64,000 nucleotides of DNA from CAG-273 sp963929915 (lineage in GTDB: Bacteria > Bacillota > Clostridia > TANB77 > CAG-508). Under the pieces are notes generated by a model. The model did no database searches. It saw nothing but the letters and a program-made list of their open reading frames with translations, and was not told the origin of the DNA. Positions within the stretch are counted from its first letter, which is position 1, and the number at the start of each line of letters is the position of its first letter. Shown piece after piece: positions 9,874-20,038 of this stretch. The DNA lies in contig CAWVJY010000002.1 of NCBI GenBank assembly GCA_963929915.1, forward strand, positions 1 through 64,000. The letters are read 5' to 3'. The position numbers and the translations under genes were made by a program.

Positions 9874-10944
9874 TTACTTAATAAACATAGCATCTCCAAA
9901 GCTAAAAAAGCGGTATTTTTCTTTTACAGCTTCTTGGTAAGCTTTCATAATAAAATCTTTTCCCGCTAAAGCAGATACTAGCATAATTAAAGTAGATTCC
10001 GGTAAGTGGAAGTTGGTAATTAAACAGTCTAAACATTTAAATTGATATCCTGGATAAATGAAAATGCTAGTATCTCCTTCTGTTTCTTGAACCATACCCT
10101 TTTCATCTGCAATAGATTCTAATACTCTGCAAGAAGTGGTTCCTACTGCAATTACTCTATGTCCTTCCCTTTTGGCCTTATTTATTTTTTCTGCATCTTC
10201 TTTTTTGATATAAAAATGTTCTGAGTGCATGTCATGTTCTTCTACATTTTCTACTTTTACTGGTCTAAATGTTCCTATTCCTACATGTAAAGTAACATTG
10301 GCAATTTCTACACCTTTTTCTTGTATTTTTTCTAATAGGTCTTCTGTAAAATGCAAGCCTGCTGTTGGTGCTGCGGCTGACCCCTCATATTTTGCATATA
10401 CGGTTTGATATCTATCTTTTTCTTTTAATTTTTCATGAATATATGGTGGAAGTGGCATAAGCCCTATTTCATTTAAGATTTCGTTAAAAATGCCTTGATA
10501 TGTAAATTTTACTTTTCTATTGCCACCTTCTAGTTTTTCTAATATTTCTGCTTCTAATAAAATTTCTGCTTGCTGATTATTTTTAGATAAATTATTTTCA
10601 AATAGATTTTTTCCAAAAGAAACTTTGGTACCGGGCATTAATTTTTTGCCTGGTTTTACCATTACTTCCCAAATATCTCCTTCTATACACTTTAATAGCA
10701 AGAATTCCACATTAGCACCAGTTTCTTGTTTTTTTCCATATAAACGTGCAGGAATTACTTTAGTATTATTTCTTACTAAGCAGTCCCCTGGTTCTAAATA
10801 GTCTAAAATATCTTTAAAAATTTTATGTTCAATCGTTTGTGTTTTTCTATCTAATACCATTAAACGAGAAGTATCTCTGTTTTTGATTGGTGTTTGTGCA
10901 ATTAGTTCTTTTGGTAAATCATAATTAAAGTCTGAAACTTTCAT
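9874..10944 (-). CDS. queA: S-adenosylmethionine:tRNA ribosyltransferase-isomerase
   Basis: Makes epoxyqueuosine from preQ1-modified tRNA using the ribosyl part of S-adenosylmethionine. The 356 residues are full length, with family landmarks DYDLPKELIAQ-type N-terminus, RDTSRLMVL, VRNNTKVIPARL, AAPTAGLHFT and NFHLPESTLIMLVSA. Its product pathway follows Tgt. The separation from tgt by mntA-hepT is unusual. Confidence 0.97.
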   Translation of the reverse strand: MKVSDFNYDLPKELIAQTPIKNRDTSRLMVLDRKTQTIEHKIFKDILDYLEPGDCLVRNNTKVIPARLYGKKQETGANVEFLLLKCIEGDIWEVMVKPGKKLMPGTKVSFGKNLFENNLSKNNQQAEILLEAEILEKLEGGNRKVKFTYQGIFNEILNEIGLMPLPPYIHEKLKEKDRYQTVYAKYEGSAAAPTAGLHFTEDLLEKIQEKGVEIANVTLHVGIGTFRPVKVENVEEHDMHSEHFYIKKEDAEKINKAKREGHRVIAVGTTSCRVLESIADEKGMVQETEGDTSIFIYPGYQFKCLDCLITNFHLPESTLIMLVSALAGKDFIMKAYQEAVKEKYRFFSFGDAMFIK

Positions 10945-11072
10945 TGTATTTTATTGCTCTCCTTTTTGTAATTCTTTTCTTTTATTTTTTATTTGTTGTT
11001 TTATTTTCTATTTCATAACAAGTACATGTTGTTTTGCAATACTATGTAAAAAATATTTCTTTTTATATTATT

Positions 11073-12422
11073 TTAGATTTCAGAATTAGAAAATAACGTC
11101 CCAATTCTTCCAAATAGGCTCCTAATTACTTCAATAATGTTACTTGGCTCTTGCATAACATCTAATTCTCTTGCATAAGTGAAATCACTTTCATGTACTG
11201 GTTTATAAGTAAATATTTCTGCTGGTAAACCAATTTTTTCTCCTTGGTAACTTATGTTTTTATTCATATAATCTTCATACCATTTTTTTTGCCCGTCTGG
11301 TCTTTGGTCTGAATAACCATACCTAGCAAAATCATGTAATGCTGGAACTTCAAATCCATATTCATTAGAGTTTCTCTCTAAAGTATGTAAAAACTCATGT
11401 AAAAATACCTCTTCTGGAAATGTGTTAAACATATAATTGTATTCATAAGCATAGTTATTATTATCGTCTGGCATACGAATATTAGAAAACCCAATTCCTA
11501 AATAATCCATTCCTCCAAGGCCTATCCAATCATTCACTAAAGTATCATTTCCCATTTGGGTATTTGCCATACGAATTGCCACATAGATATGATCATATTC
11601 TTTTTCTTCTACATAGGTATGTGTTTGCTCATATATATCACTAGCAGATACATAATATCCATTTTCTTCATCATAAGAGAGGCTAGAGATTGGGTCAGAA
11701 ATGGTAATAATTTCATAATTAATATGAATTTTATTATTACTCATTTGCTCAATAGAATTTTGAAATCTTGCCATATTTGTAGTTACATCATTTATGTCAT
11801 TTTCTGTCATTTCTAGGCTAACATGTTCTGTCCTTCCATTTACAACAACATCCACATCTATTTTAGGAAAGATAAAGCAAACCATATTCCAAGTGTTATT
11901 TCTATCTGCAGTCCCAGCTTCTACTTTAATATCTGAAAACCAAGCTGTTCCTTTTGACATTTTATCATATCCGCCAAGGCGAAATCCAATTTGCACTTGT
12001 GTTCTTGTTTTTGAATTAAATAATAAAGTAATTTCTTGCCAATCTGCTGTTTGTGATACCATTTGTGAGGTTTCTGTGGTATCTGCAATGCAAATATGTG
12101 CTCCTGCATTTTTACTATTATCTTCGTTTTGTACATTTTCTACTTTTACTTTACAAGTAACTTTATATGCAGTATTTGGTGTTACATCAATCACTTGTGA
12201 AAACATGGCATCATTAAAATCTCTATTTTCTATTTTGTAACTATCCATTTCGGAATATTTTATTTCGGAATCTCTAGTAAATGATGTTTTATCTAGCTGT
12301 CTAATATTTTTAGTAAAATCGTTATAATTATATTTTTTATAAACAACTACTAGGGCTATGATAGCAATTAGCATTATTAATAACCAAAATATGTTTTTTA
12401 TGGTTTTGCCTCGATTATACAT
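11073..12422 (-). CDS. Membrane-anchored HExxH metalloprotease-like protein
   Basis: About 449 residues from ATG 12422, chosen for the AAGGAGGAAAG site before it. An upstream extension would run into a palindromic repeat. An N-terminal membrane segment (about 8-27) is followed by a carbohydrate-binding-like beta domain (about 45-170) and a domain containing VFLHEFLHTLERNSNEYG. HEFLH is a zinc-metalloprotease HExxH motif and the later acidic residues may supply the third ligand. It is probably displayed outside the cell with its active site in the C-terminal half. I do not recognise a named family, and the substrate is unknown. It is transcribed in line with queA. Confidence 0.65.
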   Translation of the reverse strand: MYNRGKTIKNIFWLLIMLIAIIALVVVYKKYNYNDFTKNIRQLDKTSFTRDSEIKYSEMDSYKIENRDFNDAMFSQVIDVTPNTAYKVTCKVKVENVQNEDNSKNAGAHICIADTTETSQMVSQTADWQEITLLFNSKTRTQVQIGFRLGGYDKMSKGTAWFSDIKVEAGTADRNNTWNMVCFIFPKIDVDVVVNGRTEHVSLEMTENDINDVTTNMARFQNSIEQMSNNKIHINYEIITISDPISSLSYDEENGYYVSASDIYEQTHTYVEEKEYDHIYVAIRMANTQMGNDTLVNDWIGLGGMDYLGIGFSNIRMPDDNNNYAYEYNYMFNTFPEEVFLHEFLHTLERNSNEYGFEVPALHDFARYGYSDQRPDGQKKWYEDYMNKNISYQGEKIGLPAEIFTYKPVHESDFTYARELDVMQEPSNIIEVIRSLFGRIGTLFSNSEI

Positions 12423-12502
12423 AACTTTCCTCCTTATTTTATTTTCTTTTGTACAAGCTACTTCTATTGTAGCATAAAAAAAGGATTTTTCCAAATGTTT
12501 TT

Positions 12503-12570
12503 TGTCAATGGGGACGGAGAATTTTGACAACTTTTTTGAAAGTTGTCAAAAATCTCCGTCCCCGTTGACA
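12503..12570. repeat. GGGGACGG-family palindrome at the ileS stop
   Basis: Arms beginning TGTCAATGGGGACGGAG and ending in the complement TTGACA surround a central AACTTTTTTGAAAGTT. It begins directly after the ileS stop codon (12571-12573). A second near-identical copy is at 58483. Confidence 0.9.
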
Positions 12571-15341
12571 TTATTCTCCCATTACTTCACTACATTTATC
12601 GCAAAGAGTTGGATATTTGCTGTTCTTTCCTACAGAAGTAGAATACTTCCAGCATCTTTCACATTTTTCTCCTTCTGCTACTTCTACTTTTACACCTATT
12701 TTGTTTTCGTCTTTTCTAGCATTTGGTTCAACATGTAAATCAGAAACAATAAATACAGTGGTTAATAAGTCTTGGTTTTCTTTTAAGAACTCATATTCTT
12801 TTTCATTAGCATATAATGTTACTTTTGCATTTAAAGAATGTCCTATTGTTTTATTTGCTCTTGCTAATTCTAATTCTTTTGCAACTAGTTCTTTTAGCTC
12901 TAAAATATGATTCCATTTTTCTGCTAATGCTTCATTATCATATTCTGTATTTACTTCTGGCCAATTGCTTAGCATTACACTTTCTACTTGTTCTTCTTTT
13001 ACATGTGGCATGTATTTCCAAATTTCTTCTGCTGTAAAACAAATCATTGGTGCTAGCATTTTTACTAAAGCATTTAAAATAGTATACATAGCAGTTTGTG
13101 CAGAACGTCTTTCTAAAGAGTCCTTTTTAGAAGTATATAATCTGTCTTTAATAATATCTAGATAAAAGTTACTCATATCTGTTACACAGAATTGATTAAT
13201 ATCATGATATACTAAGTGGAAGTTATATTCTTCATAGTTTTGTGTACATTCTTTTACTAATTTATTTAGTTTTAGTAATGCCCATTTATCAATTTCTTCC
13301 ATGTCTTTATAGGCTACTGGTTTTTCTGGGTCGTAATCTGAAGTATTTCCTAGAATGTATCTTGCTGTATTTCTCATTTTACGGTAAGCTTCACTAATTT
13401 GTTTTAAAATATCTCTTGAAATACTAACATCTGATTTAAAATCAGAAGATAATACCCATAGTCTTAAAATATCTGCACCATATTCTTTAATAATTTCTTG
13501 TGGGCTAATTCCATTTCCGGCAGATTTCGACATTTTCTTACCTTCTTCATCAATTACCCAACCATGTGTTAAAATATTTTTGTATGGTGCAACTCCTTTG
13601 GTAGCAACTGATGTTAAAAGTGAAGATTGGAACCAACCTCTATATTGGTCATGTCCTTCTAAGTAAAGGTCTGATGGATAATCCATTCCTCTTTCTACTA
13701 ATACACCTTGATGAGAAGAACCAGAATCAAACCAAACATCCATAATGTCTGTTTCTTTTTTGAATTCTTTGCATCCACAATGGCTACAAGTAGCTCCTTC
13801 TGGCATTAATTCCTTTTCGTCTAACTCAAACCAACTATTAGAACCTTTTTCTCTAAAGATTTGTTGTACTTTTTCAAGCTTTCCTTTGTTGCATATTCTT
13901 TTCCACATTCTTTACAATAGAATACTGGAATTGGAACACCCCAAGTACGTTGTCTTGAAATACACCAATCGTTTCTATCTTTTACCATGCTAGTAATTCT
14001 TTCTTCTCCCCAACTTGGTGTCCATTTTACAGTTTTAATTGCTTTTAGGGTTTCTTCTCTAAATCCATCTACAGAAGCAAACCATTGGTCTGTTGCTCTA
14101 AAGATAATTGGATTTTTACATCTCCAACAATGTGGATAAGAGTGATTTAATACTTCTTTTTGTAGTAAATAATCATTTTGTTCTAGCCATTCAATAATAG
14201 CATCACTAGATTTTGCATAATATAGTCCTGCAAAAGGACCTGCTTCTTCTGTTTGATATCCTTTTCCATTCACAGTAACAATAATATCTAAACCATTTTT
14301 TAATCCTGATAAATAGTCTTCTTTACCATAGCTTGGTGCACAGTGAACAGCACCTGTACCAGTGTCTAGTTCTACTGCAACAGTATCTTCGCTACCTAAA
14401 ACTACTTTAGATGTTCTGTCTAAGAATGGATGTTTACACAAAATTCCTTCTAATTCAGAACCTTTTATTGTTTTTATTGTTTTGTATTCTTTAATTCCAG
14501 AGACTTGCATAACATGGTCTACTAATACAGTAGCCATTACTAATTTTCCTCTGCTTGTTTCTACTACACTATAATCTGCCTCTCCTTCTACTACAATTCC
14601 AGTATTACCTGGTAAAGTCCAAGGAGTAGTTGTCCAAATAACAATATAATTGTCATTATCTAAAATGCCTTTTCCGTCTTGTACTTGGAATTTTACATAA
14701 ATAGATGTTGTATCACAGTCTTGATATTCAATTTCTGCTTCTGCTAAAGCAGTTTCACAATCAGTACACCAATAAACTGGCTTTAGCCCTTTATAAATAT
14801 ATCCTTTTTGATACATATCTCCAAAAACACCAATTTGTCTTGCTTCAAATTCTGGGTCTAAGGTTCTATAGGGATGGTCCCAATCTCCAAGTACACCTAG
14901 TCTTTTAAAACCTTCTGATTGTTTATCTACATATTGTAATGCAAATTTTCTACAAGTATCTCTAAATTCAGGAATACTTACTTCTTCACGTTTAATTCCT
15001 AAAGCTTGGATTGCTTTTCTTTCTGTTGGAAGTCCATGTGTATCATATCCTGGTACATATACCATTTGATAGCCTTGCAAGCTTTTAAAACGGTTAATGG
15101 TATCTTTTAGTACTTTATTTAAAGCATGCCCCATATGGATTTCTCCATTTGCATAAGGAGGTCCATCATGTAAAACATAATGTTTATGACCTTCATTTTT
15201 CTTTAACATTTTTTCATATAACCCATTTTCAAAAACAGCTTGTTGTGTTTTTGGTTCGTTTTCTGGTAAGTTTCCTCTCATAGGGAATTCTGTGTTTGGT
15301 AAATTTAATGTTTTACCATAATCTTGTTTTTCTTCTGACAT
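12571..15341 (-). CDS. ileS: Isoleucine-tRNA ligase, one-base deletion in the middle
   Basis: Class I isoleucyl-tRNA synthetase that charges tRNA-Ile. The N-terminal part carries DGPPYANGEIHMGHALNK (HIGH region) and the zinc-binding C-terminus reads CERCWKYSTSVGK with a second CDKCSE pair. The KMSKS loop is GKKMSKSAGNG. The gene is read in two overlapping frames. Around 13874-13880 one base is missing after AAAGGAAAGCTTG; restoring it joins the halves into about 923 residues, the expected length. Because ileS is essential and otherwise well conserved, a sequencing error is the likely cause. Expression is controlled by an upstream T-box. Confidence 0.95.
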
Positions 15342-15424
15342 ATTGTTTCCTCCTTTAATAATTTTGTTTTTTATATTTTTAATTTCGTGGTCTTATATAC
15401 TTAATTTTTCCCACTTTTTATTTC

Positions 15425-15740
15425 AAAAAAGCCATTTCGTCTTAAATTTTAGGACGAAATGGCTTTAGTTTTTCCGCGGTACCACCTATTTTAAAAGAAA
15501 TCTTCTATATACATAGAAATTGCTTTTTCCTTTTTGCTATTTTAATATTATGTTTTCATAATTGTTATATATCTTAATTTCTTTTCACTTATTTTTCTTT
15601 AACGCAGAAATACGGTATTCTTTTACTTTTTTCATTTCAAAGAAACAGCTAAAAGGTGATAACAATTTTGCTAAGTTTCTATCAAACTTTCACCATTTTT
15701 GGTTTGACTCTCTGTAGATTTTTTCAAAATTGTGTTGTCC
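15425..15740 (-). promoter_or_regulatory. T-box leader of ileS
   Basis: The antiterminator T-box reads TAGGTGGTACCGCGG on the minus strand (about 15474-15488). It is followed by a terminator formed by AAAGCCATTTCGTC and its complement with a T run (15425-15466). Upstream, stem I starts near CAGAGAGTC and the putative specifier is ATC in GTTATCACC, an isoleucine codon that fits the downstream gene. Uncharged tRNA-Ile would stabilise the antiterminator. Confidence 0.92.
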
Positions 15741-15781
15741 TTTATGTTTGCTTTTTGTATTATTTTTACACTATGTTATAT

Positions 15782-15810
15782 AGTGTAACACTTTTTTTAA
15801 AGTTTTGCAA
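15782..15810 (-). promoter_or_regulatory. Promoter of the ileS T-box transcript
   Basis: TTGCAA and TACACT separated by 17 bases on the minus strand, about 40 bases before the first T-box stem. Confidence 0.6.
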
Positions 15811-15869
15811 GACTTAAATTCATTTTTTTGCTCTTTCTAACGTGCAATTAATTGCACAATATTCTTTTT

Positions 15870-17144
15870 TTACTCTTCCCACTCTAATTCCCAGTCAGAA
15901 ATTTGTACTAAATCTCCATCTTGAATTCCAAGAGCTTTTAATCTGTCATTAATTCCTAGTTCATTTAATCTTTTATGGAAATAATGCAAAGATTCATTGT
16001 CTTCTAAGTTTACTGTTCTCATCAGTTTGGTAACTGCATTTCCAGAAACAATGTAGATTCCGTTTTCTTTTTTTACAGTTATTTCTTCTTCATCTTGTAA
16101 TGTATATACTTTTTTCTTTTCTTTTACTTCTATCAAATCTTCTTTTGGTAATGTTTTTAAGGTTTTAGAAACATATGCCATTAGTTCTTTTACCCCTTGA
16201 CCTGTCGCTGCCGAAATTTTAAAAATTGCTAAGTTCTTTTGCTTGGCTAATTTTTCTAGGTCTTGATACAATGTTTCATCTTGCATACTGTCTGTTTTAT
16301 TAGCTACAATAATTTGCGTTCTTTTACTTAGTTTTTCGCTATAGTTTTTTAGTTCTTCATTAATTACTTCAAAGTCTTTTACAGGATTTCTTCCTTCTAT
16401 ACCAGATACGTCTATAACATGTAATAATAATCTTGTTCTTTCAATATGCCTTAAAAATTGTATTCCTAGTCCTACACCTTTACTTGCTCCTTCTATAATT
16501 CCTGGAATGTCTGCTATTACAAAGCTATCTCCATATTCACTTTTTACTACACCCAAATTTGGCTCTAGAGTAGTAAAATGATAATCTGCAATTTTAGGAG
16601 TTGCCTCTGTTACTACGGATAATAACGTAGATTTACCTACATTCGGAAAGCCTATTAGTCCTACATCTGCTAATAATTTTAGTTCTAAAATAAGTTCCTT
16701 TTCTTCTACTTTTTCTCCTTCTTGGGCAAATCTAGGAGCTTGTCTGGTAGATGTTGCAAAGTGAGAATTTCCTTTTCCACCTCTTCCTCCTGCTAAAATT
16801 AATTCTTTTTGTCCTTTTTGGGATAAATCTGCTAATACTTCTTCTGTTTTTGCATCTTTTACAATGGTACCTAATGGAACTTTAATAGTTAAATCTTCTC
16901 CACTTTTTCCATAGCGGTGGGCACCTTCTCCGTTTTTACCATTTTCTGCTTTAAACTTTTTTTGGTATCGAAAATTAAGAAGAGTGTTGGAATCTGGGTC
17001 TACTTCAAAATAGACATCTCCACCTTTTCCGCCATCTCCTCCATCTGGTCCACCTGCAGCTACATATTTTTCTCTACGAAAGGAAACAGCTCCGTCTCCG
17101 CCGTTTCCTGCTTTTACCAATATTTTTACATAGTCTGTAAACAT
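15870..17144 (-). CDS. obg: Obg/CgtA ribosome-assembly GTPase
   Basis: A 424-residue GTPase acting in large-subunit assembly and stress control. The order is a glycine-rich Obg fold (1-158, for example GGDGAVSFRREKYVAAGGPDGG), a G domain (GFPNVGKSTLL, DIPGIIEGA, NKTD) and a C-terminal OCT domain ending in an acidic WELEWEE. It usually adjoins rpmA; here about 3 kb of other genes intervene. A pseudoknot-capable leader lies just upstream. Confidence 0.97.
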   Translation of the reverse strand: MFTDYVKILVKAGNGGDGAVSFRREKYVAAGGPDGGDGGKGGDVYFEVDPDSNTLLNFRYQKKFKAENGKNGEGAHRYGKSGEDLTIKVPLGTIVKDAKTEEVLADLSQKGQKELILAGGRGGKGNSHFATSTRQAPRFAQEGEKVEEKELILELKLLADVGLIGFPNVGKSTLLSVVTEATPKIADYHFTTLEPNLGVVKSEYGDSFVIADIPGIIEGASKGVGLGIQFLRHIERTRLLLHVIDVSGIEGRNPVKDFEVINEELKNYSEKLSKRTQIIVANKTDSMQDETLYQDLEKLAKQKNLAIFKISAATGQGVKELMAYVSKTLKTLPKEDLIEVKEKKKVYTLQDEEEITVKKENGIYIVSGNAVTKLMRTVNLEDNESLHYFHKRLNELGINDRLKALGIQDGDLVQISDWELEWEE

Positions 17145-17154
17145 TTTTTCATTC

Positions 17155-17197
17155 CTTGTATTTTATATTTAGGTTTTATTAGGTTACACCTATAACC
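17155..17197 (-). promoter_or_regulatory. Candidate H-type pseudoknot leader before obg
   Basis: On the minus strand GGTT pairs with AACC across a loop holding TAGGT, which can pair with ACCTA in the tail TAATAAAACCTAAATATA. The tail and the following ATACAAGGAAT are nearly identical to those before secF, though the genes are unrelated. See the copies at 2893 and 25945. Confidence 0.45.
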
Positions 17198-17204
17198 GAT
17201 ATCT

Positions 17205-17591
17205 CTATACTTTTTGTAATTCTTCCCTTAGTTTTATAAATTCTTTTATATACTCATCTTTAATTTTTTGATAAATCTCTCTTAATGTTTTCTCATCATA
17301 TAAATGAGATAAAGAATTTCTAGCAAGCATTATTTCAATCCATTTTTCACCATCTTGAATGAATCCATGCTGAAAACCTAGCTTTATATCTTCTCTTGGG
17401 CTACCTGTTTTATCTGTTATTCCTAAATATTCTAAACAGTCTTTTATACTTTTCCATGCTAGTTCAAAAGTAAATTCAAAACGATGTAATACTCCGTCTA
17501 TTACAATTTCACTTTCTTGTTCTTTTAGAGCCTCTCCTAATCTATCTACTGCATTACTGTAATCATTTAATCTTTCTTGGAATCTACTCAT
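17205..17591 (-). CDS. HI0074-type HEPN partner of a nucleotidyltransferase
   Basis: About 128 residues, all-helical, of the nucleotidyltransferase substrate-binding (HI0074) family. The HEPN RX4HXY signature is present as RNSLSHLY near residue 97, so it may be a toxin neutralised by its partner. ATG 17591 is chosen for the GGAGGGAAT site before it and overlaps the partner's stop by 8 bases. This is a second, distinct module of the same general design as mntA-hepT at 9 kb. Confidence 0.82.
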   Translation of the reverse strand: MSRFQERLNDYSNAVDRLGEALKEQESEIVIDGVLHRFEFTFELAWKSIKDCLEYLGITDKTGSPREDIKLGFQHGFIQDGEKWIEIMLARNSLSHLYDEKTLREIYQKIKDEYIKEFIKLREELQKV

Positions 17592-17874
17592 ATAAAATTC
17601 CCTCCTTATCAATTGAATCTACTAGTTCTTTTTTCGTTAAGTCTTGATAAAACACAATATCAACCATATACGGAATATCTAATAAATCAAACTCATTTAA
17701 TAACTGTATTTTTTCTTGGTTCGTTAAATTACCCAAAATAGCAATATCAATATCGGAACTTTCTTTATAAGTCCCCTTTGCTCTAGAGCCAAATAATTTA
17801 AACTGATATTGAGGATATTTTTGCACAATTTTTTTTATTGCTTCATAACTTATTTGTGATAACCCATAATTCAT
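17584..17874 (-). CDS. Minimal nucleotidyltransferase (HI0073/MNT type)
   Basis: A 96-residue nucleotidyltransferase with the active site FGSRAKGTYKESSDIDIAI near residues 28-46 and a later acidic residue in MVDIVFYQD. It is the first gene of a two-gene unit with the HEPN protein at 17205. By analogy it would modify and silence that protein. It begins directly after trpS on the same strand (9-base gap) and may be co-transcribed with it. Confidence 0.85.
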   Translation of the reverse strand: MNYGLSQISYEAIKKIVQKYPQYQFKLFGSRAKGTYKESSDIDIAILGNLTNQEKIQLLNEFDLLDIPYMVDIVFYQDLTKKELVDSIDKEGILYE

Positions 17875-17883
17875 ATTTTATAC

Positions 17884-18912
17884 CTATTCTTCCTTATCTT
17901 CAAAATAATCTAATTTCATTGCTTTTTTTACTTTTTTCATCGTTTCTTTAGCTGTTTTTCTTGCTTTATTCGTTCCTTCTATTAAAATTTTATCTACCAA
18001 TTCTGGTCTTTCTTCATAATATTTTCTTTTTTCGCGAATTGGATTTAAAAATTCATTAATATTATGTGCTAATTGTTTTTTACAAGCCACACATCCTCTT
18101 TTTCCTGCTTTACATTCTTCACAAATCGTATTTACGTCTTCCAAAGGAGCAAATAGTTTATGATAGTAAGCTACCATACAAACATCTGGATGACCTAGAT
18201 CGTCTTTTTTAATTCTTGTAGGATCTGTTACTGCACTCATTACTTTTTTATTTACTTCTTCTTCTGTATCTGATAAATAAATAGCATTTCCTAAAGATTT
18301 ACCCATTTTTTCATTACCATCTAGACCTTTAATTCTTTTTGCATTAGATAATACTGCTTCTGGTTCTGTTAATACTTCGCCATAAATGCTATTAAATTTT
18401 CGAACAATTTCCCTACATTGCTCTATTAAAGGAAGTTGGTCTTCTCCTACTGGAACAAGGCTACCTTCTACTACTGTAATATCAGCAGCTTGGCTTACAG
18501 GATAACCTAAAAAACCATAAGTAACACTTTCACCAAAAAGTTCTTTTTTTTGGGCAATTTCTGTTTTTACGGTTGGGTTACGTTCTAGTCTTGCAATCGT
18601 TACTAAGTTAGAATAAAACACTGTTAGCTCTGCTGTTTCCGGTATCATAGATTGTATATGAATTGTTGTTTTTTCTGGATCAATTCCTACAGACAAATAA
18701 TCTAAAACAACTTCTCTTACGTTTTTTCTTACTTTTTCTGGATGATTAAAATTATCTGTTAAAGCTTGCACATCTGCAATTAAAATATATGGATCATATT
18801 TACCAGTATTTTGCATTTCTACTCTTGTTTTTAAAGAGCCAAAATAGTGACCTATATGAAGTCTCCCTGTTGGTCTATCTCCTGTTAAAATACGTTTTTT
18901 CTTTTCTTCCAT
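17884..18912 (-). CDS. trpS: Tryptophan-tRNA ligase
   Basis: A 342-residue class I tryptophanyl-tRNA synthetase. The HIGH motif is GRLHIGHYFGSL at residues 17-28 and the KMSKS equivalent is EKMGKSLGNA. An unusual feature is CEECKAGKRGCVACK in the C-terminal half, a cysteine cluster that could bind a metal and that occurs in part of the family. No T-box is visible upstream; the region before it holds a hairpin at 18987. Confidence 0.95.
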   Translation of the reverse strand: MEEKKKRILTGDRPTGRLHIGHYFGSLKTRVEMQNTGKYDPYILIADVQALTDNFNHPEKVRKNVREVVLDYLSVGIDPEKTTIHIQSMIPETAELTVFYSNLVTIARLERNPTVKTEIAQKKELFGESVTYGFLGYPVSQAADITVVEGSLVPVGEDQLPLIEQCREIVRKFNSIYGEVLTEPEAVLSNAKRIKGLDGNEKMGKSLGNAIYLSDTEEEVNKKVMSAVTDPTRIKKDDLGHPDVCMVAYYHKLFAPLEDVNTICEECKAGKRGCVACKKQLAHNINEFLNPIREKRKYYEERPELVDKILIEGTNKARKTAKETMKKVKKAMKLDYFEDKEE

Positions 18913-18986
18913 TTCTTATTCATCTCTCTTTTTTAATTTTACTATTTTATTATACTGGATTTATTTGGATTTTACAAGTATTAGCT

Positions 18987-19023
18987 AAAAAAAGCAGGTT
19001 TAATGATACTAAAACCTGCTTTT
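18987..19023 (-). terminator. Hairpin left of the HD cassette
   Basis: AAAAGCAGGTTT pairs with AAACCTGCTTTT; the T run is longest on the minus strand (seven). It is almost the mirror image of the hairpin at 19941, so the two bracket the GC-richer HD gene. Confidence 0.65.
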
Positions 19024-19073
19024 CCTGTTATTTTGGCCGGAAATTCTCCCAACGACTCCCTAAGGGCACTAAT

Positions 19074-19102
19074 TTGAACATTTTTTTAATCCATGGTATA
19101 AT
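19074..19102 (+). promoter_or_regulatory. Sigma-A promoter of the HD cassette gene
   Basis: TTGAAC and TATAAT with a 17-base spacer, 38 bases before the start codon and followed by an AAAGGAG ribosome-binding site. Confidence 0.8.
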
Positions 19103-19139
19103 ATAGGTATCTATATTATATTTTAAAGGAGTTTTTTGT

Positions 19140-19927
19140 ATGTTAAGTAGTATGCTAACCTCTTACCTTTCCACGCATCCTGTTGATCAACTTTTTGTTG
19201 GTAAGATCAGCAGAAAAGCTTCTCATGTAAAAGCGGGTTGCTCAGATTGTAGTAGACTATCCCGACATTTTTATGAAAGAAGGTATGGACATTGTTTTAC
19301 TTCAGCTGTGTGCTGAACACCACGATGACGGCAGAGCATATCAGTATGAAAAAAGCGGTGTCTTAAATGACACCATTCTTTCTCATCAGGACGCTGGTGC
19401 CATGATGGTTCAAGAATATTGCAGTCGTATTTTCGGTACCGACAGTTTTCCTGAAGATGTCCAAATTGTAATGGCAGTTATGAAGTACCACGGACGCTTG
19501 CCAAAAAGCTCACCAGGACGGTATTTCTGGAGTTACTTTATCCTATGTTGAGGCAATTACGATTGCCGACCGTATGGATTTGGCAACTAGCTGCCTGGTT
19601 TATCTTCCGGCCAATATTGAAAACGACGAAAGTGGTTTTCAATATGAACACACCATTAAGGATATTGTTTGGGAAAACTATCAAAAGGGGCAGCTGTACG
19701 ATTTGCGAAAAGTTTGCACAACTTATGATGAGTACATGCTGTTTGCCGCAACCATCTGTACTTCCTGTATTAAGGAGTACGGAGACATCATGAAAAAGCG
19801 CCTTCTGTCACCCGGTTTTGGGTATAGCACCATTCTGGAAGGATATAAATCTCTATTTGAGAAATATCTCCTCCCCGCAGATGCAGCCAAAGCGTACAAG
19901 ATTCTGGAGGGTTACGTTTTTTCGTAA
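19140..19927 (+). pseudogene. HD-domain protein interrupted by two one-base insertions
   Basis: Repaired, this is a 261-residue HD-type protein. Removing one G from the run near 19231 and one T near 19525 joins three reading frames. The result reads VVDYPDIFMKEG, then AEHHDDGRAY (HD-like pair), ILSHQDAGAMM, MKYHGRLP and LSYVEAITIADRMDLATSC, which resembles an HD-GYP-like or related phosphohydrolase core. The bases are clearly more GC-rich than the neighbours and codon choice differs. It has its own strong promoter, ribosome site (AAAGGAG) and terminator and is flanked by mirrored hairpins, so it looks like an acquired cassette. The shifts may be sequencing errors. Confidence 0.6.
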
Positions 19928-19940
19928 TTTTCCAAACTTT

Positions 19941-19974
19941 AAAAGCAGGTTTTTCACTAAAACCTGCTTTTTTT
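19941..19974 (+). terminator. Intrinsic terminator of the HD cassette
   Basis: AAAAGCAGGTTTT pairs with AAAACCTGCTTTT, followed by T7, 14 bases past the stop codon. Confidence 0.85.
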
Positions 19975-19987
19975 ATATGGCAATGGT

Positions 19988-20036
19988 TGTCAAAATTCTC
20001 CGTCACCATTGACAAAAATTCTCCGTTCCCATTGAC
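19988..20036. repeat. GGGGACGG-family repeat at the rpmA stop
   Basis: Two tandem partial copies of the TGTCAAAATTCTCCGTCCCC arm (one with A for C, one with T for C). They end two bases from the repaired rpmA stop codon. Degenerate compared with the copies at 12503 and 58483. Confidence 0.8.
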
Positions 20037-20038
20037 AT

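Noticed and set aside
11556..12240. Plus-strand frames across the metalloprotease gene
   Set aside because: They are low-complexity antisense shadows of a well-supported minus-strand gene.
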